64,000 nucleotides of DNA from positions 125,693 through 189,692 of the forward strand of contig JAJYJS010000001.1 in assembly GCA_021789215.1 (NCBI GenBank), read 5' to 3'. A program made the translations under genes and the position numbers. Source of the stretch: Nitrospirota bacterium. GTDB taxonomy: Bacteria > Nitrospirota > Thermodesulfovibrionia > Thermodesulfovibrionales > JdFR-88. Positions 18,336 through 29,266 of this stretch are shown piece by piece; within the stretch, counting starts at the first letter, position 1, and every line of letters begins with the position of its first letter. Under the pieces are notes generated by a model. It saw only the letters and a program-made list of their open reading frames with translations, had not been told where the DNA came from and did no database searches.

Positions 18336-19016
18336 ATGAAGAACCGGGTTTTTTACGCTTTCATCCTGCTATTTTCAGCACTCGTTTTTTTCCCGCTTGC
18401 CGCAGCCGCAATGGATTTTTCGGCGGACATGGTTACAATCGCCAAAGGCCATGAGACCACCGGAAAGATTTTTTTATCAGGCAAAAAGGCCCGCATGGAG
18501 ACTGGGCAGGCCGTAACCATATCCCGCATGGACAAGATGCTTGCCTGGATACTTATGCCGGATGAAAAAATGTACATCGAGCAGCCCCTGCGGCCCCAAA
18601 ACGCCGTCAGCTCCGAGAAGATGCCGGGCGAGGTGGAAAGGAAATTTCTGGGCAGCGAGACCGTTGAGGGCCGGAGGACAAAGAAATACAGGATCACCTA
18701 CGCCCTTAAGGGCGAAAAAAGCGTGGTCTATGCCTGGATAGACAACAAGCTCGGGGTGCCCGTAAAGACCACAAGCGAGGACGGCAGCTGGACGGTGCTT
18801 TACAGGGACATAAAGACCGGCAAACAGCCATCGGGCCTCTTCGAGGTCCCGGCAGGCTACAAGAAAACATCCTTCGGCCTGCCCGACATGTTCAGGAATG
18901 GAGGCGGCGAAGAAAATAACGGGCCGGATGAAAAAAGCCCGAAGCCGGACGGCAAGGACGGCGGGAAAGAAAAAGGGCTTTTGCCCGGCGGATTCAAGCT
19001 GCCTAAATTATGGTAA
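18336..19016 (+). CDS. Secreted DUF4412-like protein
   Basis: 226 residues from the ATG at 18336, chosen because GAGGAGGGG lies about nine bases upstream and a signal peptide follows at once (MKNRVFYAFILLF..., cleavage near AAA-AMD). An earlier in-frame ATG at 18279 adds 19 residues in front of the signal. The mature part is a beta-rich periplasmic domain: ITGKIFLSGKKARME-like strands, WILMPDEKMYIEQ, KKYRITY, VYAWIDNKLGVPVKT and a closing FEVPAGYKKTSFG. This matches DUF4412. The tail is a charged, low-complexity Gly/Lys/Asp linker. It shares layout with the protein at 8525 but low identity. Function unknown. Confidence 0.7.
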   Translation: MKNRVFYAFILLFSALVFFPLAAAAMDFSADMVTIAKGHETTGKIFLSGKKARMETGQAVTISRMDKMLAWILMPDEKMYIEQPLRPQNAVSSEKMPGEVERKFLGSETVEGRRTKKYRITYALKGEKSVVYAWIDNKLGVPVKTTSEDGSWTVLYRDIKTGKQPSGLFEVPAGYKKTSFGLPDMFRNGGGEENNGPDEKSPKPDGKDGGKEKGLLPGGFKLPKLW

Positions 19017-19023
19017 TGCAAAG

Positions 19024-19110
19024 CCACTGGATACCGGCTAAAGACATGCCGGTATGACGGACAAAAGGCTTTCAGCCGTCATTCCGGAGGTATTAATCCG
19101 GAATCCGGCG
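19024..19110. repeat. Degenerate GGAATCCGG-type dispersed repeat
   Basis: CACTGGATACCGGC ... GCCGGTATGACGG and CCGTCATTCCGG ... CCGGAATCCGG are diverged arms of the common interspersed palindrome (CTGGATTCCGGC / GTCATTCCGG). Non-coding. It sits between two convergent genes. Confidence 0.5.
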
Positions 19111-19149
19111 ACTTTGTGGTAAAGGGCATTTCCGGGTCAGGAACGCCGG

Positions 19150-20091
19150 TTAATTGATGCCCAGCGTCTTCTTCTTGCCTTCTATGAAGTTCTCTACCGC
19201 TTCCCTGAAGAAGTCGCCCTGGCTGCGGACATCCGGCGGTATCCGGTTGTCGTAGAGCTTCTTGCCCTCCCTCAACTCGGAGGCAAACACCGTGAAAAAG
19301 CTGTTTTCCCGGATGGAGGCTTCCACCTTCTGCGGACTGTACAGGTTGATGTCCGCCATGATGGTGCGTGCAAGCCTCCTTGCCTTCTCGACCATTGCGT
19401 CGCCCCTCGGGGCGGAGAACGCCGGGGCCTTCGGGGGGAGTTCAGGCCCGGCGGGCGGCTCCGGCCTGGGCGGAGCATACTTTTCAAGTATATCGGTCGC
19501 GCTGGAGGCGGCTCCGGCCTTTTCCGTCTCCGGTGCGTTTGCCCGCGGTTCGCCCTGGCCGGTAAGGGCCTTGATCTTGTCCATGAGCAACTCTTCTATC
19601 TGGTGTTCGTCGAGGTAGTCGTCCGCGCCGTAGAGCGAGGCAGGCTCCCTGCGGTATCTGGACTTGTCATAAATGGAGCTGAGGAGAACGGACTTTATCC
19701 CCTTCGTTTCGGGTCTTTCCTTGAGCCGCTTCGCAAGTTCAAACCCGTATATCTTTGGGAGGGCCACATCCAGGAGCACGAGGAACGGGAGCTCCTTCAT
19801 GGCCTGCACCATCGCTTCCACGCCATCGGCTGCCTTGAGGACGATGAACCCCTCGTTTTCAAGCATCTCCCCGACCCTGTCGGCGATGGACTGGTCCGGG
19901 TGTGCGACAAGCACCTTTTTGGCGTTGAGCGTATAGTTTTTCTGCTGTTCGGGTTTCGGCGCGGGTCTTTTCACCAGGAGGACGACGGCGCATTTGGGGC
20001 ACTTGAACCTTGTCCCCTGCGGCCCTATCTTCTCGTCCGGCACCTTCAGCCTGACCTTGCATCTGGGACAGCCTACAAGCAATCCTCTCAA
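19150..20091 (-). CDS. Zinc-ribbon plus receiver-domain protein
   Basis: 313 residues. Residues 8-34 form an MJ0042-type zinc ribbon (C8-C11, C31-C34). Residues 58-170 are a response-regulator receiver: VLVAHPDQS, phosphoacceptor D108 in VLLDVALPK, and SSIYDKSRYR. The first acidic pair is reduced to one Asp (D66), so phosphorylation may be weak. A Pro/Ala linker follows, then a helical C-terminal domain (about 235-313) without a DNA-binding motif. The fold and partner are unknown; similar zinc-ribbon/receiver proteins are known in delta-proteobacteria and Nitrospirota. The start is TTG at 20091, overlapping the rhomboid stop; TTG at 20082 has better spacing (11 bases) from AGGAGG. Confidence 0.75.
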   Translation of the reverse strand: MRGLLVGCPRCKVRLKVPDEKIGPQGTRFKCPKCAVVLLVKRPAPKPEQQKNYTLNAKKVLVAHPDQSIADRVGEMLENEGFIVLKAADGVEAMVQAMKELPFLVLLDVALPKIYGFELAKRLKERPETKGIKSVLLSSIYDKSRYRREPASLYGADDYLDEHQIEELLMDKIKALTGQGEPRANAPETEKAGAASSATDILEKYAPPRPEPPAGPELPPKAPAFSAPRGDAMVEKARRLARTIMADINLYSPQKVEASIRENSFFTVFASELREGKKLYDNRIPPDVRSQGDFFREAVENFIEGKKKTLGIN

Positions 20092-20750
20092 GTCCTCCTG
20101 CGCCTTGGGATCAGGAGTTTTACAGTAAGCAGGCCGGTAAGAAACCCGCCCACATGCGCAAAATAGGCGATTCCTCCCCCCCTCTGCACGTTCCCGAAAA
20201 CTCCGCTAATGAGTTGTATAATAGCCCAAAAGCCGATAACTATCAAGGCTGGCAGCCTGATTATCTGCACAAAGATGCCCAGAAAGATTATCGTGTACAC
20301 CTGCGCGCGGGGGAAAAGGAGTATGTAGGCCCCCAGCACCCCGGCTATCGCGCCGCTCGCCCCTATCATGGGCGTCGTGGAATAGGGGTCTGCAAGGGAA
20401 TTGGAGTAGGCCGCGATAAAACCGCAGAGAAGATAGAAGAAAACAAACCTTGTATGGCCCATCCTGTCTTCGATATTGTTGCCGAATATCCAGAGGTAAA
20501 GCATGTTGCCCGCTATGTGAAGGAAGCCGCCGTGTATGAACATGGACGTGAATATCGAGACGAAAGGCCCGACGGGCTGACCGGAAGTGAGCGTCATCAG
20601 GTTGTACGGTATCGCCCCGTAGCTTGCGACAAAATCCCGCAGGTGGGGAGTGGTAAGCTCGTATATGAACACCACGCAGTTAAAGGCGATTATGGCAATG
20701 GTCACATACGGGAAGGTGCTTACCGGGTTGTCGTCCTTATAAGGTATCAC
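20088..20750 (-). CDS. Rhomboid-family intramembrane serine protease
   Basis: 220 residues with about six or seven membrane spans. The catalytic dyad is visible: S132 in GASGAIAG and H199 in AHVGG. The oxyanion-type H78-x3-N82 (HIAGN) is present. Rhomboids cut substrates within the bilayer. The substrate is unknown. It overlaps the DUF523 gene start by 14 bases and the next gene by four, so the three genes form an operon. Confidence 0.92.
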   Translation of the reverse strand: MIPYKDDNPVSTFPYVTIAIIAFNCVVFIYELTTPHLRDFVASYGAIPYNLMTLTSGQPVGPFVSIFTSMFIHGGFLHIAGNMLYLWIFGNNIEDRMGHTRFVFFYLLCGFIAAYSNSLADPYSTTPMIGASGAIAGVLGAYILLFPRAQVYTIIFLGIFVQIIRLPALIVIGFWAIIQLISGVFGNVQRGGGIAYFAHVGGFLTGLLTVKLLIPRRRRT

Positions 20751-21174
20751 CGCAGGTCACCTTCAGGCCCTCGCGGCGCAAAAGCTCCGCGGCAACGCCT
20801 CTCCCCTTTATCTTCTCCCCCCGCGAGCGGACATGCAGCACCCCGCAGGAAGGGCTCCCGTCCTTTAAAATCGCCTCGTCCGCCCCGTACAGCCTCGCAA
20901 TCCGCAGCACCTCCCGCGCCCCCCTGAGGAATGCCCCGGTGCAGTCCGCCCCCTCATCGACCGAAAGGACCTTTGTCCTGCCCTCAAGCACGCCGGAGCC
21001 GTCTCCGCCATCGAACTGGGCGGCGGGCCTGGGCGTTGGAAGGCCGCCAAGCTGCTCGGGACAGACGGGTATCGCCCTGCCCTCAAGCACAAGGGCCTTT
21101 ACTGTCTCGTTGAGGCTGTTTTCGCCGTTGTAGCGGGTGTTGAGTCCGGCAAGACAGGCGCTGACCAGATACAT
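20737..21174 (-). CDS. DUF523-family protein
   Basis: 145 residues, the usual DUF523 length. Family motifs: VSACLAGLNTRYNG (first Cys), PVCPEQLGGLPTPR, EGADCTGAFLRGA and KDGSPSCGV (three more Cys). These conserved cysteines suggest a metal or Fe-S site. Its reaction is not settled. It begins the operon with the rhomboid and zinc-ribbon receiver proteins. Confidence 0.9.
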   Translation of the reverse strand: MYLVSACLAGLNTRYNGENSLNETVKALVLEGRAIPVCPEQLGGLPTPRPAAQFDGGDGSGVLEGRTKVLSVDEGADCTGAFLRGAREVLRIARLYGADEAILKDGSPSCGVLHVRSRGEKIKGRGVAAELLRREGLKVTCGDTL

Positions 21175-21216
21175 GGGAGAAATTATATCACAGTATGGAA
21201 GCGGGGCTTTTGATGG

Positions 21217-21267
21217 GGGTGCGGGGGGATATTCATCCCCCCGTGGGGGCGGCTGCCCCCCGCACCC
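21217..21267. repeat. Three-way-junction GC-rich repeat
   Basis: An outer stem GGGTGCG/CGCACCC encloses two hairpins: GGGGGGAT-attc-ATCCCCCC and GGGGGC-ggct-GCCCCC. No T-run on the minus strand, so it is not a standard terminator. It lies between htrA and DUF523. Confidence 0.6.
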
Positions 21268-21281
21268 TGTCTTAAAAAAAC

Positions 21282-22745
<1,464 letters not shown>

Positions 22746-22814
22746 GTTGATACCTCCGTTTCGCTTTCTAATATGAGTTGAATTCTATCAAATTAGAACA
22801 CAAATATGAATATA

Positions 22815-23894
22815 TTATGAACCGAGGTAATCGTTGGCCCTGGCGGGGTCGAAACGGGGGGAATCGAGGACGGAGTTTACAAACCTGAAGATGAGCGTGC
22901 GCTGATGGCTCTTAAGCTCCGGGTAGAAAACGGGGTTCGCGACGACCGCGCCCCTGAACGCAAAAAAGGGCGCGGTGAAGTCCAGGACGTCCTCATCGCC
23001 AGTCTTTTCGATGTACCTGCGGAAAAAGAGTTTTATCGCCTCAAGATACGGCCCCTTTACTTCATTGTGCCGCTTTACCGAAAAGAATACATAATTTATG
23101 GAAAGGGCCGTGAGGTCGTCCGCGGCCTCCCCCCAGGGGCCCCTGCTCCTGTCCAGGAGCACGAAATCGAACTTTTTATTATTTTCCCCCTCTTCATAAA
23201 ACCATATGTTTCCAGGGTGAAAATCCCCGTGCACAAGACAGAGGCGGCGGTAGCCGCTTTTAAGCCGCATCCGCCAGTCTATGCATTTTTTTTCTATCGC
23301 GGCCATCTCCCGCGGGTGCAGGGTGCCGCGCGGGTAGGTGTCGAACACGCCCATCAGGCACTCGCCGTGGCCGATTATGTCCCTCAACTTTCTTAGATAA
23401 AGGCCCCTCGATGCCTTTTTTCGCCCGTGTATGCCGGCAAGGTAGTCCGCCATCATGGTTATCTTCGCCCTGTCTTCCTTGCCGAGGGCGGCCTTTTCCG
23501 CCATCGTTTCAAGGTCCTGGAAATAGCTGGTCCCCAGCGCCCTCTGCATGAGGAGGTAATATTCCGTGCCCCCGCCCACCGGACGCAAGGAACCATCCGG
23601 CATGCGGCTGAGGACGTCTATGGCCCTCACATGCCCTGGGAGGGCATTGTACGTATCCAGCGCCAGCAGGAGCACGGCAGCCCGGTCGGATGGGTAATCG
23701 TGCCCAAGCCCTTCCCGCCTGATGGACTTGATTACATACTCGCGGACGGCCCCGTCCTTCTGCGCCCTCACAAGATATCCCTCGCCGTGGACGCCGCTTC
23801 CAAGCCCCTTTATCTCAAGTATTTTTTGGGCCCCGAGCGCGCTTGAGGAAAAAAAATACTCCGCGAGCCGAGCCTTCCCGAGCTTCCTTTCCAT
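22815..23894 (-). CDS. Aminoglycoside phosphotransferase-family kinase
   Basis: 359 residues from the ATG at 23894; an in-frame upstream extension to 24005 has a Cys/Pro-rich, unlikely N-terminus. The kinase-like fold shows EYVIKSIRREG (Lys), the Brenner motif LVHGDFHPGNIWF and the Asp motif LLDRSRGPWGEAADDL. Enzymes of this family phosphorylate small molecules (homoserine, choline, sugars, aminoglycosides). The substrate is unknown; a resistance role is not implied. A TATAAT lies six bases before the ATG and the ribosome site is poor, so a leaderless message is possible. Confidence 0.8.
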   Translation of the reverse strand: MERKLGKARLAEYFFSSSALGAQKILEIKGLGSGVHGEGYLVRAQKDGAVREYVIKSIRREGLGHDYPSDRAAVLLLALDTYNALPGHVRAIDVLSRMPDGSLRPVGGGTEYYLLMQRALGTSYFQDLETMAEKAALGKEDRAKITMMADYLAGIHGRKKASRGLYLRKLRDIIGHGECLMGVFDTYPRGTLHPREMAAIEKKCIDWRMRLKSGYRRLCLVHGDFHPGNIWFYEEGENNKKFDFVLLDRSRGPWGEAADDLTALSINYVFFSVKRHNEVKGPYLEAIKLFFRRYIEKTGDEDVLDFTAPFFAFRGAVVANPVFYPELKSHQRTLIFRFVNSVLDSPRFDPARANDYLGS

Positions 23895-24202
23895 ACCCTC
23901 ATTATATCGCCTAAACCGCGGGGCACAAAAATCAGGGGGTGTTTTCTTCCCGCACAGGGCGCAGAAGGTCTTCGGCTGGTTTGGCGTGCAGGGGTTTGCG
24001 GGCAATAGCCCTCATGATAAAAGGCGGGGGACGGTGGTCAGCAGGCAGGGCGATATACAGGAAGTTGGGGAAGTGAACTCCCCCTTGCCCCAAGACAATC
24101 TACTCTTTTTGGGTTTTTTCAAAATAATTAGATTTTCCATGAAAAATAGAGAAAACCCGTCTCATTTCCCCAATTTGCCCGAAAAACAGCCAATCTGAAA
24201 GC
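23895..24202. other. Intergenic region between phosphotransferase and groES
   Basis: About 300 bases before the groES promoter with no recognised gene or RNA. Some in-frame coding-like sequence extends upstream of the phosphotransferase ATG to about 24005. From 24110 on it is AT-rich. Confidence 0.5.
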
Positions 24203-24231
24203 TTGCCACAACCCGCTTCTTATTATATAGT
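24203..24231 (+). promoter_or_regulatory. groESL promoter
   Basis: TTGCCA, a 17-base spacer and TATAGT. Transcription would start about at 24238, the first base of the CIRCE operator, so the repressor would block the start directly. Confidence 0.8.
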
Positions 24232-24237
24232 TTCACA

Positions 24238-24264
24238 TTAGCACTCACTAAATAGGAGTGCTAA
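24238..24264. promoter_or_regulatory. CIRCE operator (HrcA site)
   Basis: A perfect match to the CIRCE consensus: TTAGCACTC, nine bases, GAGTGCTAA. HrcA bound here represses groESL until heat or misfolded protein titrates GroEL. No hrcA gene is in the window. Confidence 0.97.
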
Positions 24265-24309
24265 TAAACGGGTGAGCAAAAATCCAAACAGAAAGGAGAA
24301 GCTAAATTC

Positions 24310-24573
24310 ATGAAGTTCAAGCCTTTAAAAGACAGGGTTTTCGTCAGCTACGCTGAGGAAGAGGAGAGGACAAAGGGCGGGCTTTATGTGCCCGACACGG
24401 CGAAGGAAAAGCCCCAGAAGGGCAAGGTGGAGGCGGTGGGCTCCGAAGTGAAGGAAGTAAAGGTGGGCGACACCGTGCTTTTCGACAAGTATTCGGGCTC
24501 GAAGGTGAAGATAAACGACCAGGAGCACCTCATCATCAAGGAAGAAGACATTCTGGGAATAATCCAGGGATAA
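24310..24573 (+). CDS. groES: Co-chaperonin GroES
   Basis: 87 residues, somewhat shorter than the usual 94-97. It forms the seven-subunit lid of GroEL. Features: [15 protein letters not shown], the mobile loop [12 protein letters not shown] that contacts GroEL, and [20 protein letters not shown] precedes the ATG. It is under the CIRCE-controlled promoter and 29 bases upstream of groEL. Confidence 0.97.
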   Translation: MKFKPLKDRVFVSYAEEEERTKGGLYVPDTAKEKPQKGKVEAVGSEVKEVKVGDTVLFDKYSGSKVKINDQEHLIIKEEDILGIIQG

Positions 24574-24602
24574 AAAGGAAAGGACAAAGGAGGATATTTT
24601 AG

Positions 24603-26237
<1,635 letters not shown>

Positions 26238-26359
26238 TGTAGCGTCTCACAAATACCTTAATAAGTCATTCAGAGCGAAGCGAAGTATCTGGACGTGAGA
26301 TTGCTCCGTGGGCCTTGTCCCTCGCAATGACTTATGATGGAAATTTACGGGACACCACA
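26238..26359. mobile_element. MITE-like repeat, type 2, copy 1
   Basis: 122 bases with imperfect terminal inverted repeats of about 20 bases (TGTAGCGTCTCACAAAT against TGTGGTGTCCCGTAAAT). The interior includes AAGTCATTCAGAGCGAAGCGAAG. It is repeated in the same orientation at 27016-27268, where it is split by a type 1 repeat. Starts at the base after the groEL stop. Confidence 0.8.
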
Positions 26360-26379
26360 CTGGAAGACATCAATCCTGC

Positions 26380-26419
26380 AAAAAAAGGGAAGGGTTTAAA
26401 AAACCCTTCCCTTTTTTTA
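26380..26419. terminator. Bidirectional terminator between groEL and the secreted helical protein
   Basis: AAGGGAAGGGTTT / AAACCCTTCCCTT with a short A-rich loop, flanked by seven A before and seven T after, so it can work on both strands. Confidence 0.9.
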
Positions 26420-26468
26420 TTCCGCCCGCCTCCGGGAGAGAGACAGAGGGTGAGGAGGTCTTTTTTCC

Positions 26469-26912
26469 TCAGCGCAGCATCTCCACCCTTCTCTGTGTGT
26501 TGTCTATCCTTATTTGAAGGTTCTGAAGGTCGCCGGGAGGCACTATCATGTTGCCCTTGCGCACGATATTGGCAAGGTCGTTCATCTCGGAAGATATCTC
26601 GCCCATTATGTCGGCCATCTCCGGGCCGCTCAGGGGGAACCTGCTTGTTGACATCGCATTGGCAAGCCCCTGCGTAAGGCCGGCCATCCTCGATATCAGC
26701 GACTGCACACTTGGCATGCCCATGGAAGGGGGAACATCGGGATTCATTCCGGGCTCCGGAGGAGTAATAAACCCCTGCCCCGGCTGGGGAGGAAAACCCT
26801 GTCCGGGAGGAGGCGGGGGGAAATAGCCGCCCTGTCCCGCGGCAAAGGCCGGAACACCCAGTAAAACAAAAACCAGAACGGCAAGCGAAAAAAGGGAGAA
26901 AGCCTTTCTCAT
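26469..26912 (-). CDS. Secreted proline-rich helical protein
   Basis: 147 residues. A signal peptide (MRKAFSLFSLAVLVFVLLG, cleavage near AFA-AGQ) is followed by a Pro/Gly/Gln-rich linker with PPPPPGQGFPPQPGQG (about 28-60), then a helical domain (about 68-147) ending NTQRRVEMLR. That domain resembles the cytoplasmic protein at 27282 (shared EM...M.EIS..M.DL spacing and an N..R.EML end), so the two look like paralogues. A GGAGGTATTTTT site precedes the ATG. Function unknown. The gene is flanked by direct copies of the type 2 repeat. Confidence 0.7.
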   Translation of the reverse strand: MRKAFSLFSLAVLVFVLLGVPAFAAGQGGYFPPPPPGQGFPPQPGQGFITPPEPGMNPDVPPSMGMPSVQSLISRMAGLTQGLANAMSTSRFPLSGPEMADIMGEISSEMNDLANIVRKGNMIVPPGDLQNLQIRIDNTQRRVEMLR

Positions 26913-27015
26913 AAAAATACCTCCTGATAAATGAAAAAACTGTCACGTCCGCTTCTAGGCTAGCATTTAAACAAGGAGTATTCAAGAGAGAGGCCAATTG
27001 GCTTTCCCTTACTGA

Positions 27016-27268
27016 TGTGGTGTCTCACAAATAACCCCAACAGGATGCTGAAAAAGTCCTCATTTGGTTATTGCGAGGAGCGCAAGCGACGAAGCAATCT
27101 CATAAGTAATCGATTTTTCTAAAGACGTGATTGCTTCGCTCCGCTCGCAATGACAGTCGAAACAGTTTTTCAGCAACCTAATAAGTCATTCAGAGCGAAG
27201 CGAAGAATCTCGCCGTGAGATTGCTCCGCGGGCCTTGTCCCTATGATGGAAATTTACGGGACACCACA
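27016..27268. mobile_element. MITE-like repeat, type 2, copy 2 (interrupted)
   Basis: Same ends as copy 1 (TGTGGTGTCTCACAAAT ... ACGGGACACCACA) and same orientation. It is split by the type 1 repeat at 27041-27177, and lacks about 11 bases (CGCAATGACTT) present in copy 1 near the right end. Confidence 0.8.
27041..27177. mobile_element. MITE-like repeat, type 1, copy B, nested in type 2
   Basis: Nearly identical to 9292-9440 in reverse orientation; by eye about four differences over some 135 bases. Ends AGGATGCTGAAAAA and the inverse TTTTTCAGCAACCT. It lies inside type 2 copy 2, so its insertion is the later event. Confidence 0.85.
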
Positions 27269-27281
27269 CCAGTGGGTCTTT

Positions 27282-27575
27282 TTATCTTATGGCAAGCAGC
27301 TCCATCCTTTTTTCCGCGTTCTCCAGTTTTTCCTCAATTGCAGATATGGCCTCCGCGGCAAGAAATACGTCTTCCTGTTCTATCACATAGCTCAGGTCGG
27401 CCAACTGAGCGGATATGTCGTGCATCAGGCTGGACATCTCCATCCGGTTGCAATTGCCGGATGTGATCAGTTCCGTGAATGCATTGAGCATCCTTGTTAT
27501 CCGGTTTATCACCTCCCGGACGCCTACTTCCTTGCCGCATGGGTCTGCCCCTCTGGTCTGTCTTTCGCGTTCCAT
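27282..27575 (-). CDS. Small helical protein, paralogue of the secreted protein at 26469
   Basis: 97 residues, no signal peptide. Predominantly helical: VREVINRITRMLNAFTELI, then MEMSSLMHDISAQLADLSYV, then AIEEKLENAEKRMELL. The last 75 residues match the helical part of the 26469 protein in spacing and key residues, so they probably arose by duplication, one copy then gaining or losing a signal peptide and proline linker. A strong AGGAGG precedes the ATG by eight bases. Function unknown. Confidence 0.65.
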   Translation of the reverse strand: MERERQTRGADPCGKEVGVREVINRITRMLNAFTELITSGNCNRMEMSSLMHDISAQLADLSYVIEQEDVFLAAEAISAIEEKLENAEKRMELLAIR

Positions 27576-27675
27576 ACCCGTCGCCTCCTTTGACTAAATG
27601 CTATCACCTGCTTCCCCCTGCCGCAATAAGGGGTTGGGAAAATGCAAGGGGCCCCGAGGTGATAAAATAAATAAG

Positions 27676-28662
27676 ATGGACTTCACCGATTCGCAGTTGA
27701 TGGAGCTTGTCTGCCGCTGGATTGGGCCCTCCAAGGAATTTTTATTTCCCGCCGGGAAGCCGAGGACAATAACGGACACGACCGACTTTTTCCGGGTCGA
27801 ATACAACGACATCCTCGTTCTTGAGGGCAGGCCGTTCCTCATCCGCAATAACGAGAAGGAGGGGCGCTTCGGCATAGACGAGCAGCCCAAGTTCTGGGTA
27901 AAGAGGGCCATAGACCTGCTGGACGGCTCCGTGAAGATAATAAAGCTCGTCTTCCATGAGCATTTCAAGGCCAGGGCCGGTCCGCTGACATTTGAATGCG
28001 TGCGGAGCCCCCTCAAGGAGGCCCGCGTCATCGCGCTTGCCTCCTCGCACCCCAACCTGATGCACGGCTTTTCGGCAAGGGATTCCCGCGGGAACCTGGT
28101 GAGGGTGGTGGACTACATCTTCGGCAGGAAACTTGAGGAGCATATAGCCGCGACGGATAAAAAAACCCACATCGAGTACTTCCATTCCAGCTTTCCCCAA
28201 ATCCTCAGGGAGTTCATCGAATCGGCTGGGGCCATAAAGTTTTTGCATGACAACCGCGAGATACACGGCGACATCCGCCGGGACCACCTGATAAAAGACA
28301 GGGACACGGGAAGGCTCCGGTGGATAGACTTCGATTTCACCTACGACCACCCGGAGAACAGGTTCGGCTACGACATATTCGGGCTTGGCAACGTGCTCAT
28401 TTTTATCGCCGGAGGCGGGGACATCACCATCCAGCGGTTGAGGGCCGAAAACCCGGAGGCCTTTTCCAGGCTCTCGCCGGGCGACGTCAACATCATCTTC
28501 GGAAACAGGGTGGCAAACCTGGGAAAGCTCTTCCCGTACATGCCGGAGGCGATGAACCGGGTGCTCCTCCACTTCTCCGCCGGGACGGATGTCTTCTACG
28601 AGGAAACCGGGCATTTCCTTGACGACCTCGTGGAGGCGGAAAACTCTTTGAGGGGGGCCTAA
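27676..28662 (+). CDS. Protein-kinase-like fold protein
   Basis: 328 residues from the ATG at 27676. A helical/beta N-lobe holds FHEHFK and a Glu-rich stretch. The C-lobe has H197-G-D199 in IHGDIRRDHLI and W-I-D218-F-D220 in LRWIDFDFTYDH, the two Asp motifs of kinase and phosphotransferase folds. The Asn normally five residues after the catalytic Asp is His204 here. The N-lobe lacks a recognisable Gly-rich loop. It may be a phosphotransferase or a pseudo-kinase. The next gene, a universal stress protein, starts 26 bases after its stop, so an operon is likely. Confidence 0.6.
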   Translation: MDFTDSQLMELVCRWIGPSKEFLFPAGKPRTITDTTDFFRVEYNDILVLEGRPFLIRNNEKEGRFGIDEQPKFWVKRAIDLLDGSVKIIKLVFHEHFKARAGPLTFECVRSPLKEARVIALASSHPNLMHGFSARDSRGNLVRVVDYIFGRKLEEHIAATDKKTHIEYFHSSFPQILREFIESAGAIKFLHDNREIHGDIRRDHLIKDRDTGRLRWIDFDFTYDHPENRFGYDIFGLGNVLIFIAGGGDITIQRLRAENPEAFSRLSPGDVNIIFGNRVANLGKLFPYMPEAMNRVLLHFSAGTDVFYEETGHFLDDLVEAENSLRGA

Positions 28663-28687
28663 GCTCCGCTATAATCCAGGCAGGAAG

Positions 28688-29185
28688 ATGGACAAGAAAA
28701 TCCTTATCGCCGTTGACGATTCAGAGAACTCCAGGGCGGCCCTCCTTTATGTGGCCGGCCTGCTTGGCGGCTTCCCGGGCTTCCGGGCGATAATACTGAG
28801 CGTGGTGGCTGTGCCCGAGGAGGGGTATTTCCATTCGCCGGAGGAAAGGCGGCTGTGGCTGGATGAGAAGACATCGGCCATCTCCCGGATGCTTGAGAGA
28901 TACAGGGAGATACTGATACAGGCCGGGTTCCCGGAGGCAAAGGTGAAGACGGAGCTTGCCGTGGCCAGCGGTGTGCCGGTTTCCTCGGTGATACTTGAAA
29001 AGCAGGAGCAGTTTGACGCCTGCACCCTGGTTGTCGGCAGGCGGGGCATTTCCAAGTCGGAGGAGTTCCTGTTCGGGAGCGTCTCCAGCAGGCTCATCCA
29101 TCAGGCCGGCAGGTGCGCCGTCTGGGTGATAGAGCCTGTCTGCAAGACGGACTCACTGAGCAAAAAAAACAAAAACCTTATTTGA
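28688..29185 (+). CDS. Universal stress protein, UspA family
   Basis: 165 residues. Start KILIAVDDSENSRAAL (Asp of the ATP-binding class), and a C-terminal G-x2-G-x9-G-S motif in VGRRGISKSEEFLFGSVSSR, so it probably binds ATP. The C-terminus ends in a lysine-rich tail. A second Usp is at 52056. It follows the kinase-like gene by 26 bases, a pairing also seen in other bacteria. Confidence 0.9.
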   Translation: MDKKILIAVDDSENSRAALLYVAGLLGGFPGFRAIILSVVAVPEEGYFHSPEERRLWLDEKTSAISRMLERYREILIQAGFPEAKVKTELAVASGVPVSSVILEKQEQFDACTLVVGRRGISKSEEFLFGSVSSRLIHQAGRCAVWVIEPVCKTDSLSKKNKNLI

Positions 29186-29266
29186 CAATCCCCGGTCCTT
29201 TTGATAAAAAATCAGCAGGAGGGGAATTTTCTTTTTTTTATTTAATATTATTTTCCCATCCGTCCA

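Noticed and set aside
22815..23894. Antibiotic-resistance kinase
   Set aside because: The fold covers many small-molecule kinases, and nothing in sequence or context points to an aminoglycoside.
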